NCBI RefSeq assembly: GCF_029338575.1
Contig: NZ_CP119993.1
Coordinates: forward strand, 310,001-374,000
DNA length: 64,000 nt
DNA from: Halomarina halobia
GTDB taxonomy: Archaea; Halobacteriota; Halobacteria; Halobacteriales; Haloarculaceae
Direction: 5' to 3'
In this document: piece after piece, positions 34,306-42,834 of the stretch
Layout of the letters: each line of letters opens with the position of its first letter
Position numbering within the stretch: position 1 is the stretch's first letter
Translations under genes and position numbers: made by a program
The notes under the pieces: generated by a model
What the model was told of the DNA's origin: nothing
The model's database searches: none
What the model saw: the letters and a program-made list of their open reading frames with translations, nothing else

Positions 34306-35439
34306 TCACCGGAACGCGGACAGGTTCAGCAGGTCGCGCGCCACGATGAGCTTGTTTATCTGGGTGGTTCCCTCGGGGACGGTCAGCATCTTCGCGTCGC
34401 GGAAGTACCGCTCGACGTCGAGGTCGCGCGACAGTCCCATCGCGCCGTGGATTTGAACGGCGTTCGAGGCGACCTCGACGGCCATCTCGGTGGCGAACCA
34501 CTTCGCCATCGCTCCCTCGGCGGCCGCTCGCTCGCCGGCGTCGAAGCGGTGGAGGGCCCGGTAGGCGAGCAGGCGCGCCGCGTCCACGTACGTCGCGCTG
34601 TCGGCGACGAGCCGCTGGACCAGCTGGTGCGCTCCGATGGGCTTGCCGAACTGCTCGCGTTCGCGGGCGTACTCGACGGCGGCGTCGAGCGCGTGCTGCG
34701 CGGTCTTGACGCCGAGCAGCGCCACGTTCGCGCGGCCGAGTTCGAACGACCGGTAGGTTCTGCCGAGGGCGTCACCGGGCGACCCGACGACGTGCTCCTC
34801 GGGAACGCGGACGTCGTCGAAGTAGAGCTGGCCCATGTGATCGTAGCGACGGCCGAGCATGTCGAGGCGCTCGCGGTCGAAGCCGTCGGCGTCGGTGTCG
34901 ACCAGGAAGTGCGTCGCGCCGGCGTCGGTATCGGCGACGACGACGGCGACGTCGGCGATCTCGCCGTTCGAGATCCACGTCTTCGTCCCGTCGATGACCC
35001 ACTCGTCGCCGTCGCGCTCGGCGGTCGTCGCTATCTCTCGCGGGTTCGATCCGACGTTCGGTTCGGAGATCCCCGCACAGCCGATCATCTCCCCGGTCAG
35101 CAGGGGCTCGAGGTACGTCTCCCTGACCGGATCGGAGCCGGCGGCGTGGACCATCCGCGCGGTCTCGCTCGTTATCATCGCGACGAGATCGACCTGCATC
35201 GGGAGCTGCTCGAACATGAGCGCCCAGGTGGTGTGATCGAGGGCCGCACCACCCACCTCCTCCGGGACGTCCCGACCGAGGACGCCCTGCTCCGAGAGTA
35301 CCGACGCCACCCGTAGGACGTCGGGCTTCTCGAGCGGTTCGTCCTTCCCGTAGTCGTCCAGGATGGGATCGATGTCGCGCGCGACGGCGTCCCGTACACT
35401 CCTGACCAGCATCCGCTGCTCCTCCGATCGCTCGAACAT
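34306..35439 (-). CDS. Acyl-CoA dehydrogenase
   Basis: A 377-residue short/medium-chain-type acyl-CoA dehydrogenase. FAD motifs: AGISEPNVGSNPREIATTA and GTKTWISNGEIADVA. C-terminal helices: QLVQRLVADSATYVDAARLL. The catalytic Glu is kept in VPEGTTQINKLIVARDLL. The start ATG (35437-35439) follows a TTTATG box on the minus strand (about 35462-35468) by 25-30 nt. The gene is divergent from a second dehydrogenase 89 nt away, so their promoters abut. Its substrate is unknown. Confidence 0.92.
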   Translation of the reverse strand: MFERSEEQRMLVRSVRDAVARDIDPILDDYGKDEPLEKPDVLRVASVLSEQGVLGRDVPEEVGGAALDHTTWALMFEQLPMQVDLVAMITSETARMVHAAGSDPVRETYLEPLLTGEMIGCAGISEPNVGSNPREIATTAERDGDEWVIDGTKTWISNGEIADVAVVVADTDAGATHFLVDTDADGFDRERLDMLGRRYDHMGQLYFDDVRVPEEHVVGSPGDALGRTYRSFELGRANVALLGVKTAQHALDAAVEYAREREQFGKPIGAHQLVQRLVADSATYVDAARLLAYRALHRFDAGERAAAEGAMAKWFATEMAVEVASNAVQIHGAMGLSRDLDVERYFRDAKMLTVPEGTTQINKLIVARDLLNLSAFR

Positions 35440-35528
35440 GGTCGGTGATTTCCCGTGTGCGACATAAAGACAGGGGGCGACGCCCCCGGGGGGGTAACTT
35501 TACGTGAGCCTCCTCCGAGCGTCCACCC

Positions 35529-36737
35529 ATGGAGTACCACGACTCCGAGCGAGCGAAGGAACTGGCTGCACGGGCGCGCGCGTTCGTCGACGAGGTCGTC
35601 ATTCCCCGCGAGCGTGAACTGGAGGGGGGCGAGACGGTCGCGGCCGAGACGATCGCCGACCTCCGCGAGGAGGCCCGCGAACGGGACATCTACTGTCCGC
35701 AGATATCCGAGGCGTACGGCGGGATGGGCGAGGCGTTCCGCGATGTCCTCCCCGTATTCGAGGAGGCGGGGCGGTCGCTGCTGGGCGCGCCGGCGATGCG
35801 CGTCGACGCGCCGGACGAGGGCAACATGCACACGCTGGAGATCGCGGGCACGGAGGCCCAGAAGGACGAGTGGCTGAAGCCGCTGGTCGCCGGCGAGATT
35901 CGCTCCGCGTTCTCGATGACCGAACCCCGACAGGGCGGCGGCGCGGACCCGAAGTTGATCAGGACGACCGCCCGCAGGGAGGGCGACGAGTGGGTGATCG
36001 ACGGCCACAAGTGGTGGATCACCAACGGCTCCGAGGCGGACTTCCTCATCACCCTCGCCCGGACTGACCCGGACGAACACCCGTACGAGGGCTGCTCGCT
36101 CATCGTCGTACCGGCGGGGACGCCCGGTCTCGAGATCGAACGCGACATCCCGCACATGGGCGACGACGTCACCTCGATGGTCCACTCGGAGGTGTTCTAC
36201 GACGGCGTGCGCGTTCCCGCCGAGAACCTCCTCGGCGCGGAGGGCGCGGGGTTCTCCATCGCCCAGCAACGTCTCGGTCCCGCCCGGCTCACCCACTGCA
36301 TGCGCTACTCCGGGATGGCCCAGCGCGCGCTCGGCGTGGCGAAGGCCTACACCAGCGATCGGGAGGCGTTCGGCGGGCGCGTCGCCGAGAAGCAGGGGCC
36401 GCGGTTCGCCGTCGCGGACGCCGAGACGAGGCTCCACGCCGCCCGAACGATGGTCCGCCACGCCGCCCGCCAGATATCGAGGGGCGAGCAGGCCCGCGTC
36501 GAGGTGTCGATGTGCAAGGTGTTCACCGCCAACGTCGTTCAGGACGCAATCGACACCGCGCTCCAGCTCTGCGGGGCGAGCGGCGTCGGCAAGGACCTCC
36601 CCATCGCCGACTTCTACGAGAACGTCCGCCAGTTCCGCATCGTCGACGGGCCCGACGAGGTCCACAGGCGCGTCATCGCCCGCGACGCATTCGAGGAGGT
36701 GGACGAGGCAGAACTGGAACGGCTCCCGCAGTTCTAG
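35529..36737 (+). CDS. Acyl-CoA dehydrogenase, ACAD10/11-like
   Basis: A 402-residue acyl-CoA dehydrogenase. FAD motifs: AFSMTEPRQGGGADPKLI and GHKWWITNGSEADFL. The C-terminal motif is RIVDGPDEVHRRVIARDAF: at the catalytic-Glu position there is Asp-Gly, as I recall for ACAD10/11-like dehydrogenases, so this gene may partner with the phosphotransferase at 22312-23367. CTTTACG (about 35496) is a suitably spaced promoter box. It is divergent from the other dehydrogenase gene. The family is certain; the partner is inference. Confidence 0.9.
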   Translation: MEYHDSERAKELAARARAFVDEVVIPRERELEGGETVAAETIADLREEARERDIYCPQISEAYGGMGEAFRDVLPVFEEAGRSLLGAPAMRVDAPDEGNMHTLEIAGTEAQKDEWLKPLVAGEIRSAFSMTEPRQGGGADPKLIRTTARREGDEWVIDGHKWWITNGSEADFLITLARTDPDEHPYEGCSLIVVPAGTPGLEIERDIPHMGDDVTSMVHSEVFYDGVRVPAENLLGAEGAGFSIAQQRLGPARLTHCMRYSGMAQRALGVAKAYTSDREAFGGRVAEKQGPRFAVADAETRLHAARTMVRHAARQISRGEQARVEVSMCKVFTANVVQDAIDTALQLCGASGVGKDLPIADFYENVRQFRIVDGPDEVHRRVIARDAFEEVDEAELERLPQF

Positions 36738-36832
36738 ATTCGACGATCGCCGCCGCCGAGGTGACGAAGTGCGGTAACGTGTAGCAAATTTTGAAAAAGT
36801 GTTAAATGCTCTCGACGTAACGGTCGATCGTG

Positions 36833-37273
36833 ATGTACCGGAACATCCTGGTGCCGGTCAACGGGACAGCCCAGTCCGAGACGGCGATCCCCCACGCGTT
36901 CGACCTCGCCGAGGATCGTGATGCGACGGTACATGCGCTGTGCGCCTTCAGCCGAGGGAGTCGGTACGGAGCCCTGTCGATAGAGTCCGCCGAACACCGC
37001 GAGGAGTCCCTTCAGGAACGGGCCGATCGCATCGTCGGGAACGTCGCCGACCGGGCGAGGGAGGCGGGGGTCGATTGCGTCACCGTGACGCGCGAGGGTG
37101 ACCCGACCGAAGCCATCCTCGATTACATCGACGCGGCGGACATCGACGTCGTCGTCATCGGCGGCCGCAAGCGCTCGCCGGCCGGCAAGCTTCTGTTCGG
37201 GAGCGTCACCCAATCGATCGTGCTCCACACGGACGTCCCCGTCATGATCACCGGCGGACGATCCGACGACTGA
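36833..37273 (+). CDS. Universal stress protein (UspA family)
   Basis: A 146-residue UspA-type protein. The N-terminus MYRNILVPVNG and the ATP-binding motif DVVVIGGRKRSPAGKLLFGSVTQSIVLH (G-x2-G-x9-G-S type) are clear, and the end is TDVPVMITGG. The ATG at 36833 is preferred over the GTG directly before it; GTTAAATG (36801) is well placed as promoter. It lies upstream of the sodium:solute symporter genes, and small Usp proteins are often cotranscribed with transporters in haloarchaea, so it may sense transporter state. Confidence 0.9.
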   Translation: MYRNILVPVNGTAQSETAIPHAFDLAEDRDATVHALCAFSRGSRYGALSIESAEHREESLQERADRIVGNVADRAREAGVDCVTVTREGDPTEAILDYIDAADIDVVVIGGRKRSPAGKLLFGSVTQSIVLHTDVPVMITGGRSDD

Positions 37274-37405
37274 CGACACTCATGTGTGCGAACATGTATG
37301 GTGCGATAAGAAAGGGTCAGATTTATAGTGCCTATTGGTATCGTAACGCACGAATGGGTCGACGAGAACGAGCGGAGAGGTCCCGAGACGAGGGATGATG
37401 CAATC

Positions 37406-37693
37406 ATGAGTACGGAAACCGAATCCAGTTCGCGCCAGGGTAGTCCGGAGATAGGGTACAGTGACGTAGAGATTCAGCGCTCGGCGGGGCTCCGCCCGAT
37501 GATGGTGACCGCCGCGCTCGTGCTGATATCGTGGATCCTCCTGACGGGGCTCCCGATATACTGGCAGTCGGGTGACGGAGAACTCACCCTGTTCACGTAC
37601 ACGAGCGTCCTCTGGGGCGTCGTCATCATCGTCCTGGGATTCGTCTACGAGTACTGGGTCACGTCCCTCGAGAACGACGAGGAGGGTCGGTGA
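37406..37693 (+). CDS. Small two-helix membrane protein, partner of the sodium:solute symporter
   Basis: A 95-residue protein with two transmembrane segments (MVTAALVLISWILLTGLP and YTSVLWGVVIIVLGFVYEYW) and acidic ends. It overlaps the start of the symporter gene (stop TGA at 37691-37693 shares the A of the symporter ATG). The arrangement resembles the small subunit that accompanies some SSS transporters (e.g. DUF4212-type), though its sequence is not clearly that family. The ATG at 37406 is chosen over a longer reading from 37328, whose extra residues look like 5' UTR. Confidence 0.78.
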   Translation: MSTETESSSRQGSPEIGYSDVEIQRSAGLRPMMVTAALVLISWILLTGLPIYWQSGDGELTLFTYTSVLWGVVIIVLGFVYEYWVTSLENDEEGR

Positions 37694-39201
37694 TGCTTCC
37701 GATAGTCCCGCTTCAGGACGGCGTGACCCCGGAGGTGTCGAGCGGGCCGCTCGCCATCGGCATCGTGCTCGCGTACTTCGCGGTCGTCATCGGCATCGGG
37801 GTGTACTTCTACCGGAAGTCCCGCGAGTCGACCGCCGACTTCTGGATCGCGGGCGGGAGCATCCCGCTGTGGGTGCAGGTGTTCGCCGTCCTGTCGGTCA
37901 CTGCCAGCGCCGGGTCGTTCTTCGGCTACGGCGGATTCGCGTACGCGTTCGGCGCGGCGTTCGCGGAGTTCGTCCTCGTCGCCGTCGCGGCCGGCGGCCT
38001 GTTCATGATGATCTTCATCGCAGCCCCGATCCGCCGGAGCGGCGTCTACACGGTCCCCGACTACCTGCGCCAGCGCTATCAGAGCAGCAACGTCCGCCTC
38101 CTGGCCGCGATCATCTTCACCATCGCGGCGTGGGCGTACCTCATCCCCCAGATGACCGCGGGCGGCATCACCATCGACTTCGTCATCCCGCAGCTCAGCT
38201 ACGAGCTGGGAGTGCTGGTCGGTGCCATCGTCTTCGCGCTGTACGTCTCGCTCGGCGGGATGTGGGCCGTCACGTGGACGGACTTCTTCCAGGGCATCAT
38301 GATGTTCGTTCTCACGATCCTGCCCGTCCCTCTCGTGTGGGCGCAACTCGGCGTCACCGGGACGCTCGACGCCGCGATGCAGATCGACCCGGCGTTCGGC
38401 TCGACGAGCGCGCCGGGGCTGATGCACCTCGGCATCGGTCTCGTGTGGATCCTCGCGTTTCTCGCGCTCCCGCAGATGGGACAGCGCGTCCTCGCGAGCG
38501 ACTCCGATCGAACCGCTCGCCGGAGCTTCATGTACATGAACATCCTCTACATCTTCTCGTTCACGCTCTCGATCTTCTGGGTGGCCGGCGCCGCCAAGGT
38601 GCTGGAACCGAACCTCGCCAACCCCGATTACTTCTACTACGAGGTGTTGAGCAGCTACTTCGGTCCGGTCGTGCAGGGGCTCGGCGCGGCGGGGCTGCTG
38701 TCGGCCGTCATGTCAACGACCGACGCGTTGCTGGTCGCGCTCAGCGCCAGCGTCTCACACGACATCCCTCAATCGCTCGGCTTCGATCTCGACGAGCGAC
38801 GGGAGACGCTCCTCGGCGTCGGGGTCACGTGGGCCGGCGCGCTGACCGCCGCCGTCGTGGCGTTCAATCCGCCCGCCATCATCGGTCTCATGACGACCCT
38901 CGTCGCCGGAGGCGCCGCCAGCGGACTGTTCCCGGCGCTCGGTCTGGGAACGTGGTGGAAGCGCGGTAACTCCTACGGAGCGATGGCGTCGATGATCGTC
39001 GGGTTCGGAACCTACGGCGTCCTCCTGTTCGGTAACGTCATGCCGGTGCCGTACACGGAGTCGCTGGTGGCCATCCCGCTGGGACTGCTCACGTACATCG
39101 GCGTCAGCCTGGCGACGCGACGACCGACCGGCGAGGAACTCGCCGGGTTCATGGAGTTCCACTCCCGCGAGTCGTTCCTCGAATCCGAGGCCGACGACTG
39201 A
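37693..39201 (+). CDS. Sodium:solute symporter family protein
   Basis: A 502-residue SSS-family transporter with about 13 membrane segments. Recognisable parts are FYRKSRESTADFWIAGGSIP near TM1-2, the VTASAGSFFGYGGFAYAFG segment, GVYTVPDYLRQRYQSSNVRL and the loop LALPQMGQRVLASDSDRTAR. The final cytoplasmic tail is short. Substrate types in the family include carboxylates, proline, pantothenate and sugars; the nearby CoA-ester genes suggest a monocarboxylate, which is inference. It is translationally coupled to the small membrane protein upstream. Confidence 0.9.
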   Translation: MLPIVPLQDGVTPEVSSGPLAIGIVLAYFAVVIGIGVYFYRKSRESTADFWIAGGSIPLWVQVFAVLSVTASAGSFFGYGGFAYAFGAAFAEFVLVAVAAGGLFMMIFIAAPIRRSGVYTVPDYLRQRYQSSNVRLLAAIIFTIAAWAYLIPQMTAGGITIDFVIPQLSYELGVLVGAIVFALYVSLGGMWAVTWTDFFQGIMMFVLTILPVPLVWAQLGVTGTLDAAMQIDPAFGSTSAPGLMHLGIGLVWILAFLALPQMGQRVLASDSDRTARRSFMYMNILYIFSFTLSIFWVAGAAKVLEPNLANPDYFYYEVLSSYFGPVVQGLGAAGLLSAVMSTTDALLVALSASVSHDIPQSLGFDLDERRETLLGVGVTWAGALTAAVVAFNPPAIIGLMTTLVAGGAASGLFPALGLGTWWKRGNSYGAMASMIVGFGTYGVLLFGNVMPVPYTESLVAIPLGLLTYIGVSLATRRPTGEELAGFMEFHSRESFLESEADD

Positions 39202-39242
39202 GCTACCGCACCGGGACCTCCCCTCCCGATCTCGTGCCCCCG

Positions 39243-39782
39243 TCAACTGGGAGTAGTAGCCGTCGATCGGTCCACCCCGAGCCAGTAGCGCCAGAGCAGC
39301 TTCACCTTCAGGCGCAGGAGCACCGCGAGGCGGAACCCCACGTGGTGCGTGAGCCGCCACGGCGGACGGTCGCTCCGCTCGACCAGTTCCGACACGAAGG
39401 AGGCGATGGCCGGCCGGCTGTCGGCGTCGATCCCTCGAACGTCGACGACGCAGACGTCGGCGGTCATCTCCTCGCGCATCTCCTCGGTGGAGAAGAATTT
39501 CAGCATGTAGCCGACGACCGGGTTGCTCTTGGCGGTCACCGCCTCGACGGTGAACGGGACCGGAGCCTCGACGTCGATGCGGACGCCCTCGTCGCCGGCA
39601 CCGAGCATCAGCTTCTCGGCGCCCGTCGTATCGATCACCTCCGTCGAGTACTCGTACCCGAGGGCATCGAGGGAGTCGGTCGCACGGGAGAGGAACTGCT
39701 CGCGGGACATCCCGCAGAACGAGCGCCAACGGCGGCCGATGTACAGCGTGAGCACCTTCCGGAGCATACCGTCGACTGGCAT
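39243..39782 (-). CDS. Conserved-looking hypothetical protein
   Basis: A 179-residue protein that I do not recognise. It is mixed alpha/beta with a central strand-rich stretch (AEKLMLGAGDEGVRIDVEAP) and the pattern AKSNPVVGYMLKFFSTEEM. Its C-terminus is hydrophobic and basic (GFRLAVLLRLKVKLLWRYWL), possibly membrane-associated. The start could be the ATG at 39782 or the second ATG at 39767, which begins MLRKVLTLYIGRRW; the latter is equally plausible. It lies downstream of the MFS gene on the same strand, so it may be cotranscribed. No function is proposed. Confidence 0.65.
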   Translation of the reverse strand: MPVDGMLRKVLTLYIGRRWRSFCGMSREQFLSRATDSLDALGYEYSTEVIDTTGAEKLMLGAGDEGVRIDVEAPVPFTVEAVTAKSNPVVGYMLKFFSTEEMREEMTADVCVVDVRGIDADSRPAIASFVSELVERSDRPPWRLTHHVGFRLAVLLRLKVKLLWRYWLGVDRSTATTPS

Positions 39783-39831
39783 CGGCCGTCAAAGACTCTT
39801 ACCATCCAAGCGACCGGTTCCGGTCGACGGC

Positions 39832-41133
39832 CTACCCCGGAGCGTCGTCGCGGCCGAGGTGCCGTCGCTCCCCGATCCGTCCGGCGAGCGCGACGAACCC
39901 GGAACCGACGAGGGCGCCCCCGCCGAACGCGACGAAAACGGGGTCGTAGTTACCCAGCAGTTCGAACCCGAAGCCGGCGAGCGGCGGTGCGACGAGGCCC
40001 GAGACGGCAAACGCGAGCGACATGAGCGGAAACAGCGTGTTGAGGTTCGAACTCCCGAACAGATCCGCGACGAGCGCGCTGAACAGTCCGCTGAACCCGC
40101 CGTATCCGACGCCGTAGACGGCGACGAGCGCGAACAACGCCGTGGCGTCGGGAGCGCCGGCGATGAGGCAGATGACCGCCCCCATCAGGACGCCACAGGT
40201 GACGAACGTGCGAGTCCGGCCGACCCGGTCGGAGACGCTGCCGATGCCGAACCTGGCGATCGTGGACGTGAGGCCGACGAGAGTGATCGAGGCGACGCCG
40301 GCAGCCCGCCCGAATCCGGCATCCGTGGCGAAGAGGACGACGTAACTGACCAGGACGTACACCGGTGCGGACAGGAGCACCCACCCCGAGAACACGAGGA
40401 CGAAGCGCCGGGTCGTCACCTCGGGCGGGATCCGGTTCGAAGCGGGGACGTCCCGGGCCGACCCGGGTGGGCGATCCGACCCCTCATCAGCGTCGTTCAC
40501 CGACCGCCGAGTCGCGTCTTCGAACTCCTCGCCGACGGCCGCGGGGTCGTCGACGAAGAGCGCCACGACGATCACCGAGATGGCGGCGACGACGGCCGCG
40601 AGGGTGCCCATCGCGACGCGCCATCCGAAGGACGCGATCAGTACGTCAGCCCCCCACGGAAAGACGAGGAGGCCGACGCCGAGCCCCGAGGAGGCGATCC
40701 CGGTCGCCGCGCCCCGTCGTCGGTAGAACCAGCGGGGAGCGGTCGCGAAACTGATGACGAAGAGCCCGGACATCCCGACCGCGGTGACGACGCCGAACGC
40801 GGCGAGGACTTCGAGGTAGCTTCGCGCGAGCGCGGTCCACACCAGCCCCGCCGAGAACAGCAGTCCCGAAACCGCGCCGACGCGGCGCTGTCCGTACCGG
40901 TCGACGTACTGCCCCGCCCGGACCCCGACGACGTAGAGGAGGGCGGTCTGGAGCCCGAATACGCCCGCCAGGAGCGACCGGGAGACGTCGAACGCCCCGG
41001 CGAAGGCGTCGTAGAACACGCCGAACGCGTAGCTCGTTCCGAACACCGCCATCGACGCCAGCAGGCTGGCGAACACGATGACCCAGCCGTAGTAGACGCG
41101 GTCGGCGAGCACGCGACGCCAGTCGGAGTGCAT
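39832..41133 (-). CDS. MFS transporter
   Basis: A 433-residue membrane protein with 12 predicted hydrophobic segments. The N-terminus YYGWVIVFASLLASMAVFG, the GQYVDRYGQRRVGAVSG loop (MFS motif A position) and the second-half repeat GSVSDRVGRTRTFVTCG indicate the MFS oxalate/formate-antiporter-like group. A charged cytoplasmic loop of about 40 residues lies between the halves. A monocarboxylate substrate would fit the neighbourhood. It is divergent from the amidase gene (149-nt gap). Confidence 0.87.
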   Translation of the reverse strand: MHSDWRRVLADRVYYGWVIVFASLLASMAVFGTSYAFGVFYDAFAGAFDVSRSLLAGVFGLQTALLYVVGVRAGQYVDRYGQRRVGAVSGLLFSAGLVWTALARSYLEVLAAFGVVTAVGMSGLFVISFATAPRWFYRRRGAATGIASSGLGVGLLVFPWGADVLIASFGWRVAMGTLAAVVAAISVIVVALFVDDPAAVGEEFEDATRRSVNDADEGSDRPPGSARDVPASNRIPPEVTTRRFVLVFSGWVLLSAPVYVLVSYVVLFATDAGFGRAAGVASITLVGLTSTIARFGIGSVSDRVGRTRTFVTCGVLMGAVICLIAGAPDATALFALVAVYGVGYGGFSGLFSALVADLFGSSNLNTLFPLMSLAFAVSGLVAPPLAGFGFELLGNYDPVFVAFGGGALVGSGFVALAGRIGERRHLGRDDAPG

Positions 41134-41282
41134 TCGCCCTACAGGGGACCGCTCGGCTAATGACTGTTGTCACTCCGCGGGACGAGCGGCCGCGTCGGTC
41201 CGTGATCTCAACTCGGATCGACACGCACCTTCGCCGTGCGCTACGCACAGAGTTATTACGCGACCGACTGATGGGGGGAGTG

Positions 41283-42746
41283 ATGGCCGAAGAGCGCTGT
41301 TTCCTTCCGGCGACCGAACTCGCGGAGCGGATCGCCAGCGGGGACCTCTCGCCGGTCGAGGTCGTCGATGCGTATCTCGACCGGATCGAGCGTCGAAACG
41401 ACGTCGTCAACGCCTACGTCACGATCACCGGGGACCGCGCGCGCCGGGCGGCCCGCGAGGCTGCGCGGGCGGTCTCCCGGGGCGACGACCTCGGTCCGTT
41501 ACACGGGGTCCCGATCGCGATCAAGGACCTCTTCGCGTTCAAAGCGGGGGTGCGGCACACGTTCGGCTCCCGGGTCTTCGCGGAGCGCGAGTACGTTCCG
41601 GACAGCGATGCGCCCGTCGTGGAGCGACTGGAACGCGCCGGCGCGATCGTCCTCGGGAAGACGAACACGCCGGAGTTCGGCAACCGGGCGACGACGGACA
41701 ACGCGCTCGTCGGCACGACCGTGACGCCGTTCGCGCCCGGCAGGACGGCCGGGGGAACGTCCGGCGGCAGCGCGGCGGCCGTCGCCGACGGGCTCGCCGC
41801 GCTCGCACAGGGGTCCGACGCCGGCGGATCGATCCGGATCCCGGCGTCGTGCTGCGGCGTCTACGGGCTGAAACCCTCCTTCGGGCGGGTACCGAACGGG
41901 TCCCGCCCGAACGCCTTCGCCGAGCACACCCCGTTCGTCCAGCACGGGCCGCTCGCCCGAACCGTCGCCGACGCCGCGGTGATGCTCGACGCGGTGGCCG
42001 GCCCCCATCCCGACGACCCGTTCACCCTTCCGTCGCCCGACGAGTCGTACCTGGACGCGGTCGACCGACCGATCGACGGGATGACGGTCGCGTACTCGCC
42101 GGACCTCGGCACGTTCGTCGTGGACCCCGAGGTCCGGACGGCCGTCGAGGCGGTCGTCGAGGCCCTCGCCGACGCGGGAGCCGACGTCGTGGAGGTGGAC
42201 GTGACGTACGACCACTCCCCCGAGGAGATCCGGGACGCGTGGCGGACCCTCTTCCAGGTTCTGATGGCCGACGTCGCGATGAAGATCGAGGTCCAGCACG
42301 GGATGGATCTGCTCGAGGAGCACCGGGACGGGATCGATCCGCTGTTCGTCAGGATCGTCGAGGCCGGTCGACGGTACTCCGCCGTGGAGTACAAACGCGC
42401 CGACGTGGTCCGTACAGACGTCTACGACTCGATCCAAGCCGTCCTCACGGCCCACGACCTGCTCGTGACGCCGACGCTGGCGGTACCGCCGTTCGACGCC
42501 GACCTCGTCGGTCCGAGCGAGATCGACGGCCAGGCGGTCGATCCGTTCATCGACTGGATCCTCAGCTGGCCGTTCAACATGACCGACCACCCGGCAGCGT
42601 CCCTCCCTGCGGGATTCACCGGGGACGGGCTTCCGATCGGCGCACAGCTCGTCGGCCGACGGTTCGCCGACGGTGACGTACTCGCGGCGAGCGCCGCCTG
42701 CGAGCGGCACAACCCCTGGCGAGACGCGTACCCGCCGTCGCCGTGA
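41283..42746 (+). CDS. Amidase-signature family enzyme
   Basis: A 487-residue amidase-signature hydrolase. The Ser-Ser-Lys triad is visible: Lys in VPIAIKDLF, the cis-Ser in GGTSGGSAAAVADG, and the nucleophile Ser in SDAGGSIRIPASCCG. Members hydrolyse linear amides, or serve as GatA; the absence of GatB/C and its divergence make a catabolic amidase more likely. The ATG at 41283 follows GTTATTACG (41252) by about 23 nt; the extra upstream reading starts before this box. The AMP-ligase that follows would activate an acid released by the amidase. Confidence 0.9.
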   Translation: MAEERCFLPATELAERIASGDLSPVEVVDAYLDRIERRNDVVNAYVTITGDRARRAAREAARAVSRGDDLGPLHGVPIAIKDLFAFKAGVRHTFGSRVFAEREYVPDSDAPVVERLERAGAIVLGKTNTPEFGNRATTDNALVGTTVTPFAPGRTAGGTSGGSAAAVADGLAALAQGSDAGGSIRIPASCCGVYGLKPSFGRVPNGSRPNAFAEHTPFVQHGPLARTVADAAVMLDAVAGPHPDDPFTLPSPDESYLDAVDRPIDGMTVAYSPDLGTFVVDPEVRTAVEAVVEALADAGADVVEVDVTYDHSPEEIRDAWRTLFQVLMADVAMKIEVQHGMDLLEEHRDGIDPLFVRIVEAGRRYSAVEYKRADVVRTDVYDSIQAVLTAHDLLVTPTLAVPPFDADLVGPSEIDGQAVDPFIDWILSWPFNMTDHPAASLPAGFTGDGLPIGAQLVGRRFADGDVLAASAACERHNPWRDAYPPSP

Positions 42747-42834
42747 TCCCGATCGCCGTCTCGACCCGCCCGAGCGCCCGGTCCGCTCCCGGGGCTGGAA
42801 AACACTTATCCCCCATCATTTGGTACAGGGTGTC

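Noticed and set aside
39523..41160. 545-residue plus-strand frame opposite the MFS transporter
   Set aside because: Acidic/Arg low-complexity shadow; the minus-strand frame encodes 12 membrane segments.
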